This document shows, piece after piece, positions 31,757-42,599 of a stretch of 64,000 nt of DNA. The stretch is from Kappaphycus alvarezii (taxonomy: Eukaryota > Rhodophyta > Florideophyceae > Gigartinales > Solieriaceae). The stretch lies in assembly GCA_002205965.3 (NCBI GenBank), contig NADL03000758.1, positions 496,001 through 560,000 of the forward strand, in the 5' to 3' direction. The notes under the pieces are model-generated. The model ran no database searches. It was not told the DNA's origin and worked only from the letters and a program-made list of their open reading frames with translations. Position 1 is the stretch's first letter; every line of letters starts with the position of its first letter. Both the position numbers and the translations under genes were made by a program.

Positions 31757-33018
31757 ATACTAGCGTAATCTTTCAGAGGAAGAGATCATCGCTGGATTCG
31801 AATGGATTGTTTTCTAAACTTGCTTCATTGGACCTCGGGATCTCGTTGCGACTGCAAAAGGAGCAGTGTTCTCCAACTGGAGTGCAGGAAGGGCATTTGG
31901 GTGATGATGACGATCTTGAGGGATTGGGTTGTGGTACACACTTGGTGAAATGATGCAGTATGTGTTTCATTGTTTGTATCTCGAGTTGTAAGTTTACGAC
32001 GGCCTGATGTCGATTGGTGGGATGGGGTGTTTGCCTCGCAGACTCTAGAGAGATAAAGACGATGCGTGTGGCCTGCCTGGGCTTACGGCAGGTGGGTAAA
32101 TTGAATTAAAGTAGATGCATTACCGTCTGATCAAGACAGCAGTCTGATCCACTGACCCGTGGCCTCTGTGCTCGGCTCAAAGTTTGATTTCTCTCGGGGA
32201 AATTCGGGATGCGTAAAAAGGCTTTCAGCACTGGAATGTCACAATAGACGGTTGGCCGTTGTCTGATTCCAAATTCGGACATTACAGTACGGCAGTATGG
32301 CAAAATGCTATTACAGTTCCTAGCCACTGTAAATGTAGTCGTACTGTAATCGACTCAAATTTGAGGCGACCATTTTACACCCAAGATGTACAGTGCAGTA
32401 CAGTACTGTACAGTACAGTATGTGCCAGGTCTCGCCGACTGCATGGCTCTATTACGTTCAAACGGGGGGTTGTGTTTGGTGTAAATCCCACCATATGACA
32501 AGAGTCAACGGAAGCATCCAAAAAACCGGCAGTGCACTATTATTACGGGGGAAAAGGTGACCTTTTATTCAAATGCAAAATTATTACGGTATTACTTATA
32601 TGTCGAGTGTGCACCGACTGACCGACAATCCACGTGGATCCTTTCGAACGGCGACGGCGACACATTTGAAATCAAATCAAATGTGTCATGTGCATTACCT
32701 TACACATCTAATCGTCATGCGACAAGTGGCAACAATTCTTTGGATGATATCGTGGCGACGGCGAGGTTCTCTGCACACATACAATGCGGATGGTAACTAT
32801 CAACTAGTTACAAAACCGTTGCCGAACGCGGCAGCTTGGTATTCAGTCGCTTCACTTGCCCTCCTGCGCCTGCCACTTCGACAACGGGTCGTTTTTCCTC
32901 CTGCACTAGGAAACTAACTGCCCAAGTGGAGGTCCTCCTTGACTCCAAACTCTCGCACCTGTTTATTCCTCTTCAGGGCTTCAACCTTTTATCTACCATT
33001 GGAAACAGGTTGGACATA
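31757..33018. promoter_or_regulatory. Region upstream of DDX21-like gene, with TACTGTAC cluster
   Basis: 31757-31970 may be kinase tail sequence. 32280-32420 holds ACATTACAGTACGG, TCGTACTGTAATCG and a dense GTACAGTGCAGTACAGTACT run, the palindromic word cluster seen upstream of other genes. It lies about 600 bp before the helicase start. Plus-strand open frames at 32557-32917 have no motif and probably belong to the 5' leader. Confidence 0.45.
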
Positions 33019-35233
33019 ATGGGCAAGGGCCAAGCCGCATTAGCCATCGACCCAGAGGAGCACGTCAACGAATTGGTTGACGTCGCACCACTCACCGCAA
33101 AGGACGCAAAGAAGGAGAAGAAAAGGGACAGAAGGAAAAGAAGGAGAAAAAGGACAAGAGGGAAAAAAAGGACAAACGAGACAAAAAGGAAAAGTCAGAC
33201 AGGAAAAAGAAGCGCCCTTCAAGTGACATTGCCCAACCCAATGACCACGCCATCGCATCGATCCCACCAATGAAAAAGCAAAAGTCAAACACATCAAATC
33301 CGACATCAACGCCGTCTACAATGCCCGTTCATCCTTCACTCCATTCCGCAATCGACAACGACTTTGAGGACACAGATATCGGATTGGGTACTGTCGTATC
33401 CAACAAGATTACATCCAATGCAATAGACTCGTTTGGCATGTCGCATGTCACCCTCAACCAGTTGAGATCCAAGGGCTTTGAAACTCTCTTTGACATTCAG
33501 GCCGCCACCTACAACAAGTTGCGTAACGAAAAGAAGGATATCATCGGACGAGCGAGGACAGGTTCGGGTAAAACCCTCGCCTTTGTTTTGCCCATCGTTG
33601 AGACTATTGTTGCGGAGCGTTTGAATCGTGTCTCTATCCATCAAAAGCCACTCGTCCTTTGTCTTGCTCCTACACGTGAGCTTGCCCAGCAAGTGGAGCG
33701 TGATTTCAACTGGATTGCCTCGGCGCATGGATTGTCTACGGCATGCTTCACGGGTGGTAGTGCAAAGGGTCCGCAGTTTGGCGCCCTACGTCGTGGTCTG
33801 GATATATTGGTTGGAACTCCGGGGAGGATCACGGATCATTTGGATGAAGGTTCGTTATGTCTGGGTGCTGTTCGGTTTGTCGTCTTGGATGAGGCTGATG
33901 AAATGCTTTCCATGGGCTTTCAGGAGGCTGTGGAAAGGATTCTGGGGGATTGTAATACTACAGAGCTTAAGCAAACGCTTTTGTTTTCCGCTACCGTCCC
34001 GCGTTGGGTCAAGGATTTGGCACGAAAGTATATGCGTGCAGATGCTACTGTCACTGTGGACACAGTGTCGGATGATAAGAACCGCACAAACTCGGATATT
34101 ACACACCTCGCCATTGCATGTCCTCCGACGGAGCGGGGTGAGACTATTGCCGATGTGGTCAAAGTATACACTGGAGCGCTTGGGAAGACTATCATCTTTA
34201 CTGATACCAAGGCTGAGGCGAATGATGTCGCGAGTATGGAAAAAAGTTGATCAATGCTCGGAGGTGTTGGGGTACTCCACGGTGACATTCCACAAGGACA
34301 GCGGGAAAGTACATTGGCTGCATATCGGGAGGGCAAAGTGAGGGTACTCGTGGCCACAGATGTCGCCGCACGTGGTCTCGATATCAAGGCTGTGGATCTT
34401 GTCTTGCAAACGCACCCTCCTTCCAACTATGAGGCGTACATTCATCGGTCTGGACGTACTGGCAGGGCTGGAATGACGGGAACATGCGTGACATTTTATT
34501 CGCATCGGGAAAAGTACCTTATCGGGTTGATTGAGCACAAGGCAGGTATGAAGTTTAAGCGTGCCAACCCTCCGCAGGCGGCCGATATTGTTAGGGCGAG
34601 CGTGGCGGACACGGTGAAGACGATTTCATCGGTTCACGCAGACAATCTGAATTTGTTTCGAGAGGTGGCTCGCAAGGTGGTGGAGAGCTACAATGGAGCG
34701 GGAATGCGGCGGAGACTGCATTGGCGGCGTCCCTGGCATGCATGGCTGGGTATAAAACTAGAGGTTAAGACGCGGTCGCTGTTGTCTTGTTTCCAGGATT
34801 GTACGGCCATGATGGTGGGTGGAAGGCAACCGTTTGAATCGAGTGGTCATGCATGGAGTATATTGAGGCGTCTGGTGGGCCAGGAATTGGCGAGTGAAAT
34901 GAAGGGTTGCAGGTGTGCAAGGACCGATGCAAAGCTGTGTTTGATGCACCTGAGAGGTGTGTGGAGGACATGTTGGCGGGGAGGGAGATGCCGCATGGTT
35001 TTGTGTTGGAAGTTTGAAGGATGAATTACGGGAGCTGGAGGAGGGAGAGTTTGATTTGAAATCGGCGATGAATAACTTGCAGGAACGGAGACACTTTCAT
35101 CGGGGAAAGCCGGTGGTGGTGGGGGCGGTGGGGGCCGGAGAGGAGGCGGATTCCAGGGAGGGCGAGGCGGGGACGAGGTGGACGGGGCGGATGGAGGGGA
35201 GGAAATGGCGGTAATTGGAGCGGATCATGGTAA
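33019..35233 (+). pseudogene. DDX21: DDX21/DDX50-type nucleolar DEAD-box RNA helicase, stop and frameshifts
   Basis: Start MGKGQAALAIDPEEHVNELV is followed by a Lys-rich block (KEKKEKKDKREKKDKRDKK in a shifted frame). From 33270 one frame gives the Q-motif region, motif I ARTGSGKT, Ia APTRELA, Ib TPGR, II DEAD and III SAT. Motif IV reads IIFTDTKAEA. An in-frame TGA lies at 34248-34250. The same frame resumes with VGVLHGDIPQGQRE, V VLVATDVAARGLD and VI HRSGRTGRAG. Then comes the GUCT domain (KAGMKFKRANPPQAADIV, RSLLSCFQDC, WSILRRLVGQELASEMKG), and a Gly-rich RGGRGGWRGGNGG end. GUCT plus RGG marks the DDX21/DDX50 group, which acts in rRNA processing and transcription. At least four one-base shifts follow the TGA, two beside homopolymers. 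The stop is at 35231-35233. Confidence 0.85.
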
Positions 35234-35500
35234 ACGGTTGACGAGTGACGTACTGTGCACGATTTTGTTTTATTTTTAAATGTTTTTGAAGCCGTTTGAA
35301 ATGGACGGTAAACGTGCAAGGTATGCAAGTATGCGAATCCATAAATGTTAATTATTGCTAATCTTTGGCCGTGGGCGACAGGAATGTTGCGCAGCGTTTG
35401 GACGTGTTGGCAAGATGAGAGGGTGGACCACCTGTCCCTGGTGTTACAGGATTTTCTCTAAAAGGCAGTAAAGCGTGTTGTCAAGGTAGGGGCAAACGGA
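35234..35500. other. 3'-3' spacer, DDX21-like to bZIP
   Basis: Short convergent intergene. A poly-T/A stretch (TTTTGTTTTATTTTTAAATG near 35263) may hold cleavage signals for either gene. Nothing else is recognised. Confidence 0.4.
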
Positions 35501-36097
35501 TCATGGTTGAGGAGGCTGCGGAGCTAAACCTGCACTAGAGGAGGGCAATGACGGGTCTGCGGCGACGGCGACGGCCGGGTCCAAACCTTGAGGGACGGAT
35601 GAGACTGCGGCGGCGGCAGCGGCGGCGGCACCAGCGACGGAGGGATCTGCAGCGTCAGGGCCTGGTTTGCTTGTTAGGAGATTGCGGAGTTCCTTATTCT
35701 CAGCCTCTAGACAGCGAATACTCTCCTCCAAAGTAGTCACGGTTTGTCGAGTGTCATTGAGCTCCTGTTCCATAGCTTTGATTCGACCTTTACGACGCTC
35801 ATTGGAGACGCGGGCGAGTTCGCGATTGCGAAGAATGCGTTTCTTTTCACGGGCTTTCTTATCGTCGAGGGGTCTCTTTTTGGGGTTTGCGGCGGTAGAG
35901 GGAGATTCGGATTGTGGGGGTTGCGGGGTTGGAGATGCGGATACCGGGGCCACGGGAACTGGTACCGTGGGAACGGAGGTTGTTTGGGGGGTTGTGGTGA
36001 GAGAGGATATGGAGGGGGGGGGGTACGGGGGAGGGGAGGGGGCGGTGGGAACGGCACCGAGGATGTAATCTAGGTCTGTTGTTTCTGTTGCGTCCAT
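35501..36097 (-). CDS. bZIP transcription factor with atypical basic region
   Basis: This is a clean open frame. From MDATETTDLDYILGAVP it runs through a long Pro/Ser/Thr-rich segment, then the basic region DKKAREKKRILRNRELARVS with NERRKGRIKAMEQEL, followed by a leucine-zipper heptad series (L at LEESIRCLEAENKELRNLL) and an Ala/Pro-rich tail with a poly-Ala tract. In standard bZIP proteins the basic region is N-x7-R. Here the residue eight after the Asn is Asn instead of Arg. The ORF is open to 36160, but the Met at 36097 starts at the acidic TAD-like part, and the 63 bp upstream contain a long C-run, so 36097 is preferred. The gene is convergent with DDX21. Confidence 0.8.
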   Translation of the reverse strand: MDATETTDLDYILGAVPTAPSPPPYPPPSISSLTTTPQTTSVPTVPVPVAPVSASPTPQPPQSESPSTAANPKKRPLDDKKAREKKRILRNRELARVSNERRKGRIKAMEQELNDTRQTVTTLEESIRCLEAENKELRNLLTSKPGPDAADPSVAGAAAAAAAAVSSVPQGLDPAVAVAADPSLPSSSAGLAPQPPQP

Positions 36098-37307
36098 GGT
36101 TTTTGGGGGGGGGGTGGGGGGTGGTTGGATGAGGGGGGTTTTCCGTGCTGGGGACAGCACGGGTGAACAGGGGGGTGTGGTGGTTGGGGTGGTGGGATGG
36201 AGCGGGTGTGGTTTGTGTGTAGGGGGATTAAAGCGCGGGCGGTGTGGGTGTGTGCGGATTTTTTATTTTGAAGGATGATGCGGGTGGGTGGTTGGTTGCG
36301 GCGGGTATGGAGGTTTCTCGGAGGTGGACGGTGGTTTTTTTGGGGGCGTGCGCTGGTTGGTTGGTGCGTGTTTTTTGAGGGGGGGGGGTTGGGGGCGGCT
36401 ATTTAGTGTGGTGAGCGGTTTCTGTCGTCGTGGCAAGAATTACCATGTTGGCATTTGTGATTGGTCGGTTGGTTGAGGTGAATGAGATTGCTCACACGTG
36501 CGCATTTCTGTTGCGCTTGTGTCTCTGGCGGCTTGGACTGTACAGTACAGTATCGTGGCTGAATGCTGTTTGAATTTTTTTGGTTTTGGGTGGTTCCGAA
36601 GCGGACGCTACACTGCTGGACTTTGTGGGCGGTGGTGCGTGGCGCGGGTTTGGATGGCCTTTTTGCGGCGGGCGCGGCATGGCGGCGTCGAGTCAGCAGA
36701 AATTCCCGCTCTCCACTGCCTGGCCGAGTTTTGTTGCACTGCGCAAACACCTCGAATTGCAGGACATGCTGGTCTTTTTAGTGTCAGTCGACTTGCTTTG
36801 CGTTGGACAGTGCCAACGCACTGTACTGTACTGTACTGTACTGTACTGTAGCTCTACTCTTCTGCCAGACTGATACAGCCTGTACTGTAGCACTGGGATC
36901 TGGGATCTGCCAGACTTGTGACGGCTGTCTACTACTTTACAGTACTGTACAGTACGTGTATGGTCACAACATAGACCTAGAGTGCAATACTGTAGCACAG
37001 TGCTGTATCCCTGCTTTTACTGCAGTGCTGTACGGTATAGTCGTGTGAGACTGCCCACTTCCTACGTACACGTATGGGTCACAGTAAATGCACGAAAGCC
37101 CTCATAAATATACAAACAATCACATGCTCAGGGAGTACTGTGCTATACTGTACTGTACAGTACTGTACCGGGAATTGGACTTTTTTTTGCCACGTTGAGG
37201 GTGACAGGAATTTGTTTGGCGTACACGCTCTGCACTCTCAACGGCCCGCCTGACTTTACCTCCTTTTCAGACTCTCCAATACTGTACACAGACTACAGTA
37301 CCCCTAG
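36098..37307. promoter_or_regulatory. bZIP upstream region: G-runs and TACTGTAC clusters
   Basis: 36098-36420 is extremely G/T-rich on the plus strand (runs of 8-10 G near 36105 and 36380), so C-rich on the bZIP transcript strand. From 36538 the palindromic words return: CTGTACAGTACAGTATCG at 36538, ACTGTACTGTACTGTACTG at 36820, AGTACTGTACAGTACG at 36940, and ACTGTACTGTACAGTACTG at 37147. No gene is supported here. The many open frames are products of the low-complexity sequence. Confidence 0.5.
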
Positions 37308-37747
37308 CTAGTGTCTATGCACCGTTGTCCTTTTACTGTAGACTTCTTTTTTAATACAAGGTTCTTACCTTGGCGCATTCTTGTCCCTCCGCATTAGTCC
37401 ATGAGTGTAGATGTCCGATAAAAACAAACTTTTCAAGATTGCTGACCTCGGTTAAAGCTAGAGCAATTTTCCCTCACCAACTTCCGTTCTTCGCAAGAAG
37501 TTGTAAAAACGACTTCATTTCGGAAGGAAATATAATTCGTATTATCGTGGGGGGTTTCAGAAACGAGGGCACATGTACAATAAGAATTTCTGTACTGTAA
37601 CTTAACATAGGAACCTTTTCTGCAATAAAAATTTCGGGCTTCCAAAAAAGTTACCTTTCCAAAATGTAACGGAAATTGTCCTCATATGAGGACAAAGTGC
37701 GCCTCACACAGTAGTGTGACGATAGTGCTATGAAGGATCGACACTAG
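37308..37747 (-). mobile_element. MITE-like element, copy B (440 bp), inverted
   Basis: This is the reverse-orientation copy of the element at 1389-1835. It runs from CTAGTGTCTAT (37308) to ATCGACACTAG (ending 37747), and the ends pair with one mismatch. Internally it keeps the 20-bp palindrome TTGTCCTCATATGAGGACAA near the right end, but the matching inner palindrome at the other end has decayed to TTGTCCTTTTACTGTAGAC. The two copies are about 36 kb apart and inverted. Confidence 0.75.
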
Positions 37748-39292
37748 TCTTGGCACATAGATGTCCTACATCTCTAATCAGTACACTCAACGGTGCCAAA
37801 TTCCGTATTAAAATTCGCTAAACTTGGAAATCCCCATCGGACTTTCCGGGATGGAGGTGAAAGTCCGATTCCGCAAAACGGATAAGAAATGAATAAAGGC
37901 CAGTGGTATGTAGCCGCCCCAAATTCAGGCCTATCCGAACGGGGAAATAAAAAAGAAGCCTCAACGGAGTGCGTTGCGCAGTCGAAACCAGAAGGCAACC
38001 CCACGCACGTCACGAACAAGTGCACCAAAAAAGGAGCCTCTGTTCCGACGAACGACAAGCCCAGACAGGAAAAAAAGACCATGAACAGCTACGGAACTAT
38101 TGCGGTTGAGGATTAAAAATGCATCGTGACTGCCAGAATGGGGCGACGCAACGCGACGAACGCGCTAAAAGTACGGGCTCGTCTATAACGAAGACGTTGA
38201 ACACGAAGACTGCCAGCATGCGGTCTCGGCGGAGGAACTGATTCTTGTCAAAAAGGCGATTTTGTGCAAAGCCTATGTACCGGCGCACGGGTCCGCCCCG
38301 AAGAAGGTCGACCCGGCCGCGTAATAGTCATCCAGAACACGCATTTCTGCTTCGCTGTCAAAACGCGTGCCGTCGAAGAGAAGTTTGGCAATCTGCTCAG
38401 TGACTTCGAGACCCGCAACACGCGCGACGGGAACGAAGCAGAAAGTTCCACGCAGCTCAACCCCCTTGAAGAACTTCTCGCGTCCGTTGTAGACGCCATG
38501 GACAGCGCGCATGAGGTTGATAGGAAGGAGCGCGGAGAGGCATCTCTTGAAGAGAAAAGAAAGCACAAGACGGCCCTCTGCGTGAACGCCGAGGAGATCA
38601 GAGATGTGAAATTCTTCGGTGCCGAGGATGAACCGCAGGAGGATGAGAGTCCGTCCGACTTGCGTGGCTGAAAGCGTCGCAAATGTACCCCGGCGATGCC
38701 GCGCGTTGATAGCCTTGCGTCATTCGGCGCCGCAATGCGCGATGAGAGCTAGGCGGGGTCGATCTTCAGGAAAAGATGCTTGCATTTGAGTAGCGTCGTC
38801 ATAAAGAACTCGTGCGCGATCGCGATGGGGAGCTCAAGAAGCAAGCAGCAGGCGGTAGAAAGCCAAGCACGGAAGAAGGCGGATATAAATCGCCTGCAGG
38901 CCATTCTGGACTCCCCTGCGAGCTACATCAAGAGCGACCCGATCTAGAATTGAAGAGAAATCCCTTCCTTGGGACTGTGCTCCTTTACTTGTAAAACTTG
39001 CGTAAAATAAAGTAACGTTGCTGGAAGAGGGGGCTTGGTCGCGTGTGACCCCTCTCACAAAGTCGAGAATCCGCTTAGCGCCCGACGCAAAACTGCGGCA
39101 CGCCGTACGCGGCATTGCTGCGACTATCTGACATTCGCTCTTTCCTTGCCGTTTTCCGTGGGCGCGCTGATTTAGTCCTCAAGAAATGGATCGCACTAGG
39201 AGTACTGCGCGATAATATTCGTCGAAACGCAGTTGTGCATGTCGGGAAGCAGTGCGGCCGCGAGGTACACGACAAACGCCGATTTTTATCCC
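37748..39292. pseudogene. Unassigned coding-like debris
   Basis: GC-rich sequence with coding-like but broken frames. On the plus strand there are KYGLVYNEDVEHEDCQHAVS with AEELILVKKAILCKAY, then EKFGNLLSDFETRNTRDG, then NPLEELLASVVDAMDSAHEV with DRKERGEASLEEKRKHKT, and near 38870 KADINRLQAILDSPASYIKS. These helical, charged pieces occur in order and read like one protein of perhaps 350 residues with shifts and stops. I do not recognise it. A transposon accessory protein is possible given the setting. Minus-strand frames over the same bases are also open but look less protein-like. Confidence 0.35.
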
Positions 39293-39674
39293 TCACGCAT
39301 CTTTTATTCGATTGCACCAGTCCACATACCTGTCGAACGACCATGAAGTACTAAATTGGCACTTATGCACACTTGCAACATCATGCATTTGAAGCCCCGT
39401 TACGCCTGCGATAAGGTGGCTCCTGCGCATGATATCTCGACGATAATAAGCAATTTGTATCTGGAGTCCCCATACAGAAGGCACTGTTTTCCATCGATGA
39501 CCATGATGTTGATGTAGTGCAATCGCGGGCCGTAAATTGACGGATGAAACGGAGAAAAATACATTTTCCACGTCGGTAGTCAGTTGGGATTTCCGCTAAA
39601 TTGACACCATGGAAATTGGGACACAAAATGGTGCGGGACAAATGGCACATGAGTAAGAGTTTTTTAATTACCAA
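39293..39674 (-). pseudogene. Possible Ty1/copia protease-to-integrase linker fragment
   Basis: Across two minus-strand frames the reading is LLLMCHLSRTILCPNFHGVN, then SQLTTDVENVFFSVSSVN. This resembles the copia stretch 'L.dVlyVP.l..NLlSisqL...v.Fs'. Nothing on either side extends the match. The call is weak. Confidence 0.3.
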
Positions 39675-42599
39675 TTTTAGTACAAATACTGTACAGTGTT
39701 ACCTTTAGTGGTTAGCCAACTTTGGATTTGGATATGTAGTTGACAGTTGTTTAGGTTACCCTACAGTAGTTTTACTCTGGGGTCGTGGATATAAGGAATG
39801 ACCCAAGGCTGACCCTAAGGCGATTCTAAAGCAACCAAGCCCGACGCCAGAGCTTTCCCGTCTATTGAGAACCTGCTACTAAAAGTGGGACCCCCCTTCA
39901 CTTTTCGTTTTTCTGTTCCTGGTTTGGCTTGGTTCGCCTTCTTCCCCTTTTCCCTTTAACCCTTTTACGGAGATCACCAAAACCGTCTTTGCAACTTTCG
40001 AGTCCTGTAGAATAGCTCCTGCTAGACAGATACCCCTTCACTGTGCCCTGGTCTGTTCGAGGTGGCTTGGTCCTCTTTCACATCCCCTTTACTTCCTCAC
40101 GGTAGACGCCGTTATTATAGGTGCTTCTCCTTTCTTTTGTTTTTGTTACTTTTCTGTGTGATGGATCCTGGGATGGACAAGAGTTCCGTCGCCGGAGGCC
40201 GTGATTGTAGATCGCGAAGCTGCCGTAGCCAACAAGCTACTCTTTGGTATCCAAAGTTTCTACGTTATCGAGGCCCTTAGCGAAGGTTGACGACTGCCCT
40301 CGTTTCAAGTGGTGACCGTCGAGCGGGGACTCTGGACGACTCTCCAGTAGACATTGTATAAGACGCGTTCGCGCGCAATTCAGCCCCCGGAAACCGATAA
40401 GGTATCGGATTTATGACCCGAAGTTGTGCCATCTTGCCAACGCAAACAACGGGCTTCCCAATCGAGACTTTACCACCCACTACCTTTACGGCATTGAGCT
40501 GCCTGAGGATCGCAATGCATGAATCTTACGCCCCGTAGATTGCGCGCTTTCATGTCTCTATTGGTGCTAGTCTTACCCAAGCTACTGGCAGAAAACCTCA
40601 CTGGAGAAACCGGAGTAGGATTGAACTACAAGTGACGAGGCTCGTGTCCAACACCGACGAGGCGTGGCAGGAACACATTGTGGAGCCGACCCACCGAGGT
40701 CCGTGAAGATGGATGCACAAAACATACGGCGTCGTCAACGTCTCGAACTTGATGGCGTGCATACGTTTGTGGCCATAGTTGACAACACGCTACAGAATGC
40801 TGAGGCCACCCTGTCGCGTTATATCTACAACAACTCGGTCGACGAGCGGCACTCAGTTGTCCAGAGAGTTGCTCTTGGAGTACACAGCTGCTATATACAT
40901 CTCCGCATGCCCAGCAATGAAATACGAGGGCAAGTTGATCATCAGTAAATGTGAACTTGCATTCGTGAAGTATGCCAGAGTCTTGAGAAAGATCTCAGCG
41001 AGCGCGCCAGCGGCTCCCCGTCGCCAGATGACGCAACAGAACGCAAGTCGCCATTAAAGCGTTCGTTGAGTAGCAGTTATTCCGCGTCTTGGTCTAGCGG
41101 GGAGGCCACGACATCAAAGGGAAGAGACGAAGGACTTACTTCTTGCAGAAGCGGAACAGCTTTGTGCACCCCAAGTCTCAAATGCTCAAAGTTTGACGCG
41201 AATTACGTTGACATGATCTCCCTCGTTCAAAGAAGCATCAGTTCGAGCTGCTCCGTGTCATCAGCGTGCATGATCGCAGCACTCATCGATGCCGGCGTAT
41301 TTGACTCCATCTCTCTGATTGTATGAACTGACGCATAGAAGTTGCGGCGCTACTGCGACAACGCCTTTGTGTGGTACCTTTGCGTGTTACGCTTCATCTC
41401 ACAATGACGACTAGGGACAATGTGGTGGAGGAGCTAAGGTGCTGGGTATGCAGGCTATCCCGGTTACTTTTCCTGATTCGTATTCTAGATTTTCGGATTC
41501 CCGTTAAGTGCTTCCCTATAATTTCCGTTTTCGGTTTCAGAGACGCGTGGCGTTGTAACCTATTTCAACGGAATTTAGAGCACCCCACATTCAACCTCTC
41601 TAACTGACTGCAGCATGTGGAGAAGAATAGTTTACGGATTTCATTTTATGTGATAGCAAACAGTGATGGTTTATACCCGGAACCGTAGAATTAGAAAATA
41701 AGCTCTGCTAGCTGCCCTAAGAGAATTTACTCGCTCCCCGACCTATTTTCACACGACTAGACATCAACTGCACCCAAGTAAAAGTAAACCACCCGGATTT
41801 GAATTCACGCCACCCCAAAATACGTATCCTCGATAAATTCATATACTTTAACGGCAGGCGAAAGCAACCTGTACACTTGATTTTCTTATTAATTCTTAGG
41901 CGCATAAAATTAAAAAAATCCAAAGCCAAAACCGCTAGAATGAATATCCTCTCTTATTCCGACAACATGATCGTTTTCCAGACACGATGTAAGACCGGTG
42001 TGTCGGTCATCTCCATGGGCCAAATATACTTAGACTCGAATAGTCTCTACTCCAGACCCAGTACGCAGCTGATAGCAGTTCTTGAAATTCCCACTATACG
42101 CTAGAGTAACCATCGAAATCTTTTTCATCTCTGTCCACCTCACATTCTATAGTACATTGCACCATGCATATTGTTATTTTCAGTTGATTTAAAAATTTTG
42201 AACCCCGTAGCTGCAGGATACTCTTCCTCTAAAACGTCCTTATTGTAATCATCTTTTCACCATCGCCTTCCATATCTATCGTTACAATAGATCCAGGCTG
42301 AAATGGGTTTGGGACACAAACTGAGAACGGTGAGATAGCACAGTACATAGACTGTAGTGAAACGACCAAAATTGAATAAAAGTACTCCATTTACATTCAT
42401 TGCGGCTTTCTTGCCCCTAAAGCACGCAAAAGAATCTTGCGTGTAGGGTATGGAAAGCGGGTCCATCTGTTTCACGATTGCTTCATTTTCTCTGCCAGTC
42501 ATCTGCCCCAGTTGAGAAAAAGAGCGCAATTTTTGACAGCTGGGAGGTTGTCGTGAGTCTTGGAGTCATTGTGATGAAAACTTGGAGGTGAGTATGAGG
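39675..42599. other. Transition to AT-rich repeat debris; no supported gene
   Basis: Includes a TACTGTACAGTG word at 39688. Plus-strand frames at 40664-41330 contain a helical sequence (MDAQNIRRRQRLELDGVHTF; later SISSSCSVSSACMIAALID) that superficially suggests a cyclin-like fold but lacks the conserved residues. From about 41600 the base composition becomes AT-rich. No RNA gene was seen. Confidence 0.35.

Noticed and set aside
36096-36476. Gly/Val-rich plus-strand ORFs
   Set aside because: They are translations of the G/T-rich upstream region of the bZIP gene, with no motif and no start context.
38273-38566. A 97-residue minus-strand ORF opposite the plus-strand debris
   Set aside because: The plus strand gives a more coherent helical, charged sequence in consecutive frames. 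The minus frame looks like its shadow.
41066-41500. Cyclin-like helices (VDMISLVQRSISSSCSVSS and following)
   Set aside because: The resemblance to Pho80-type cyclins is superficial. The conserved 'DR' and 'N..RL' positions are absent and the frame breaks at once.
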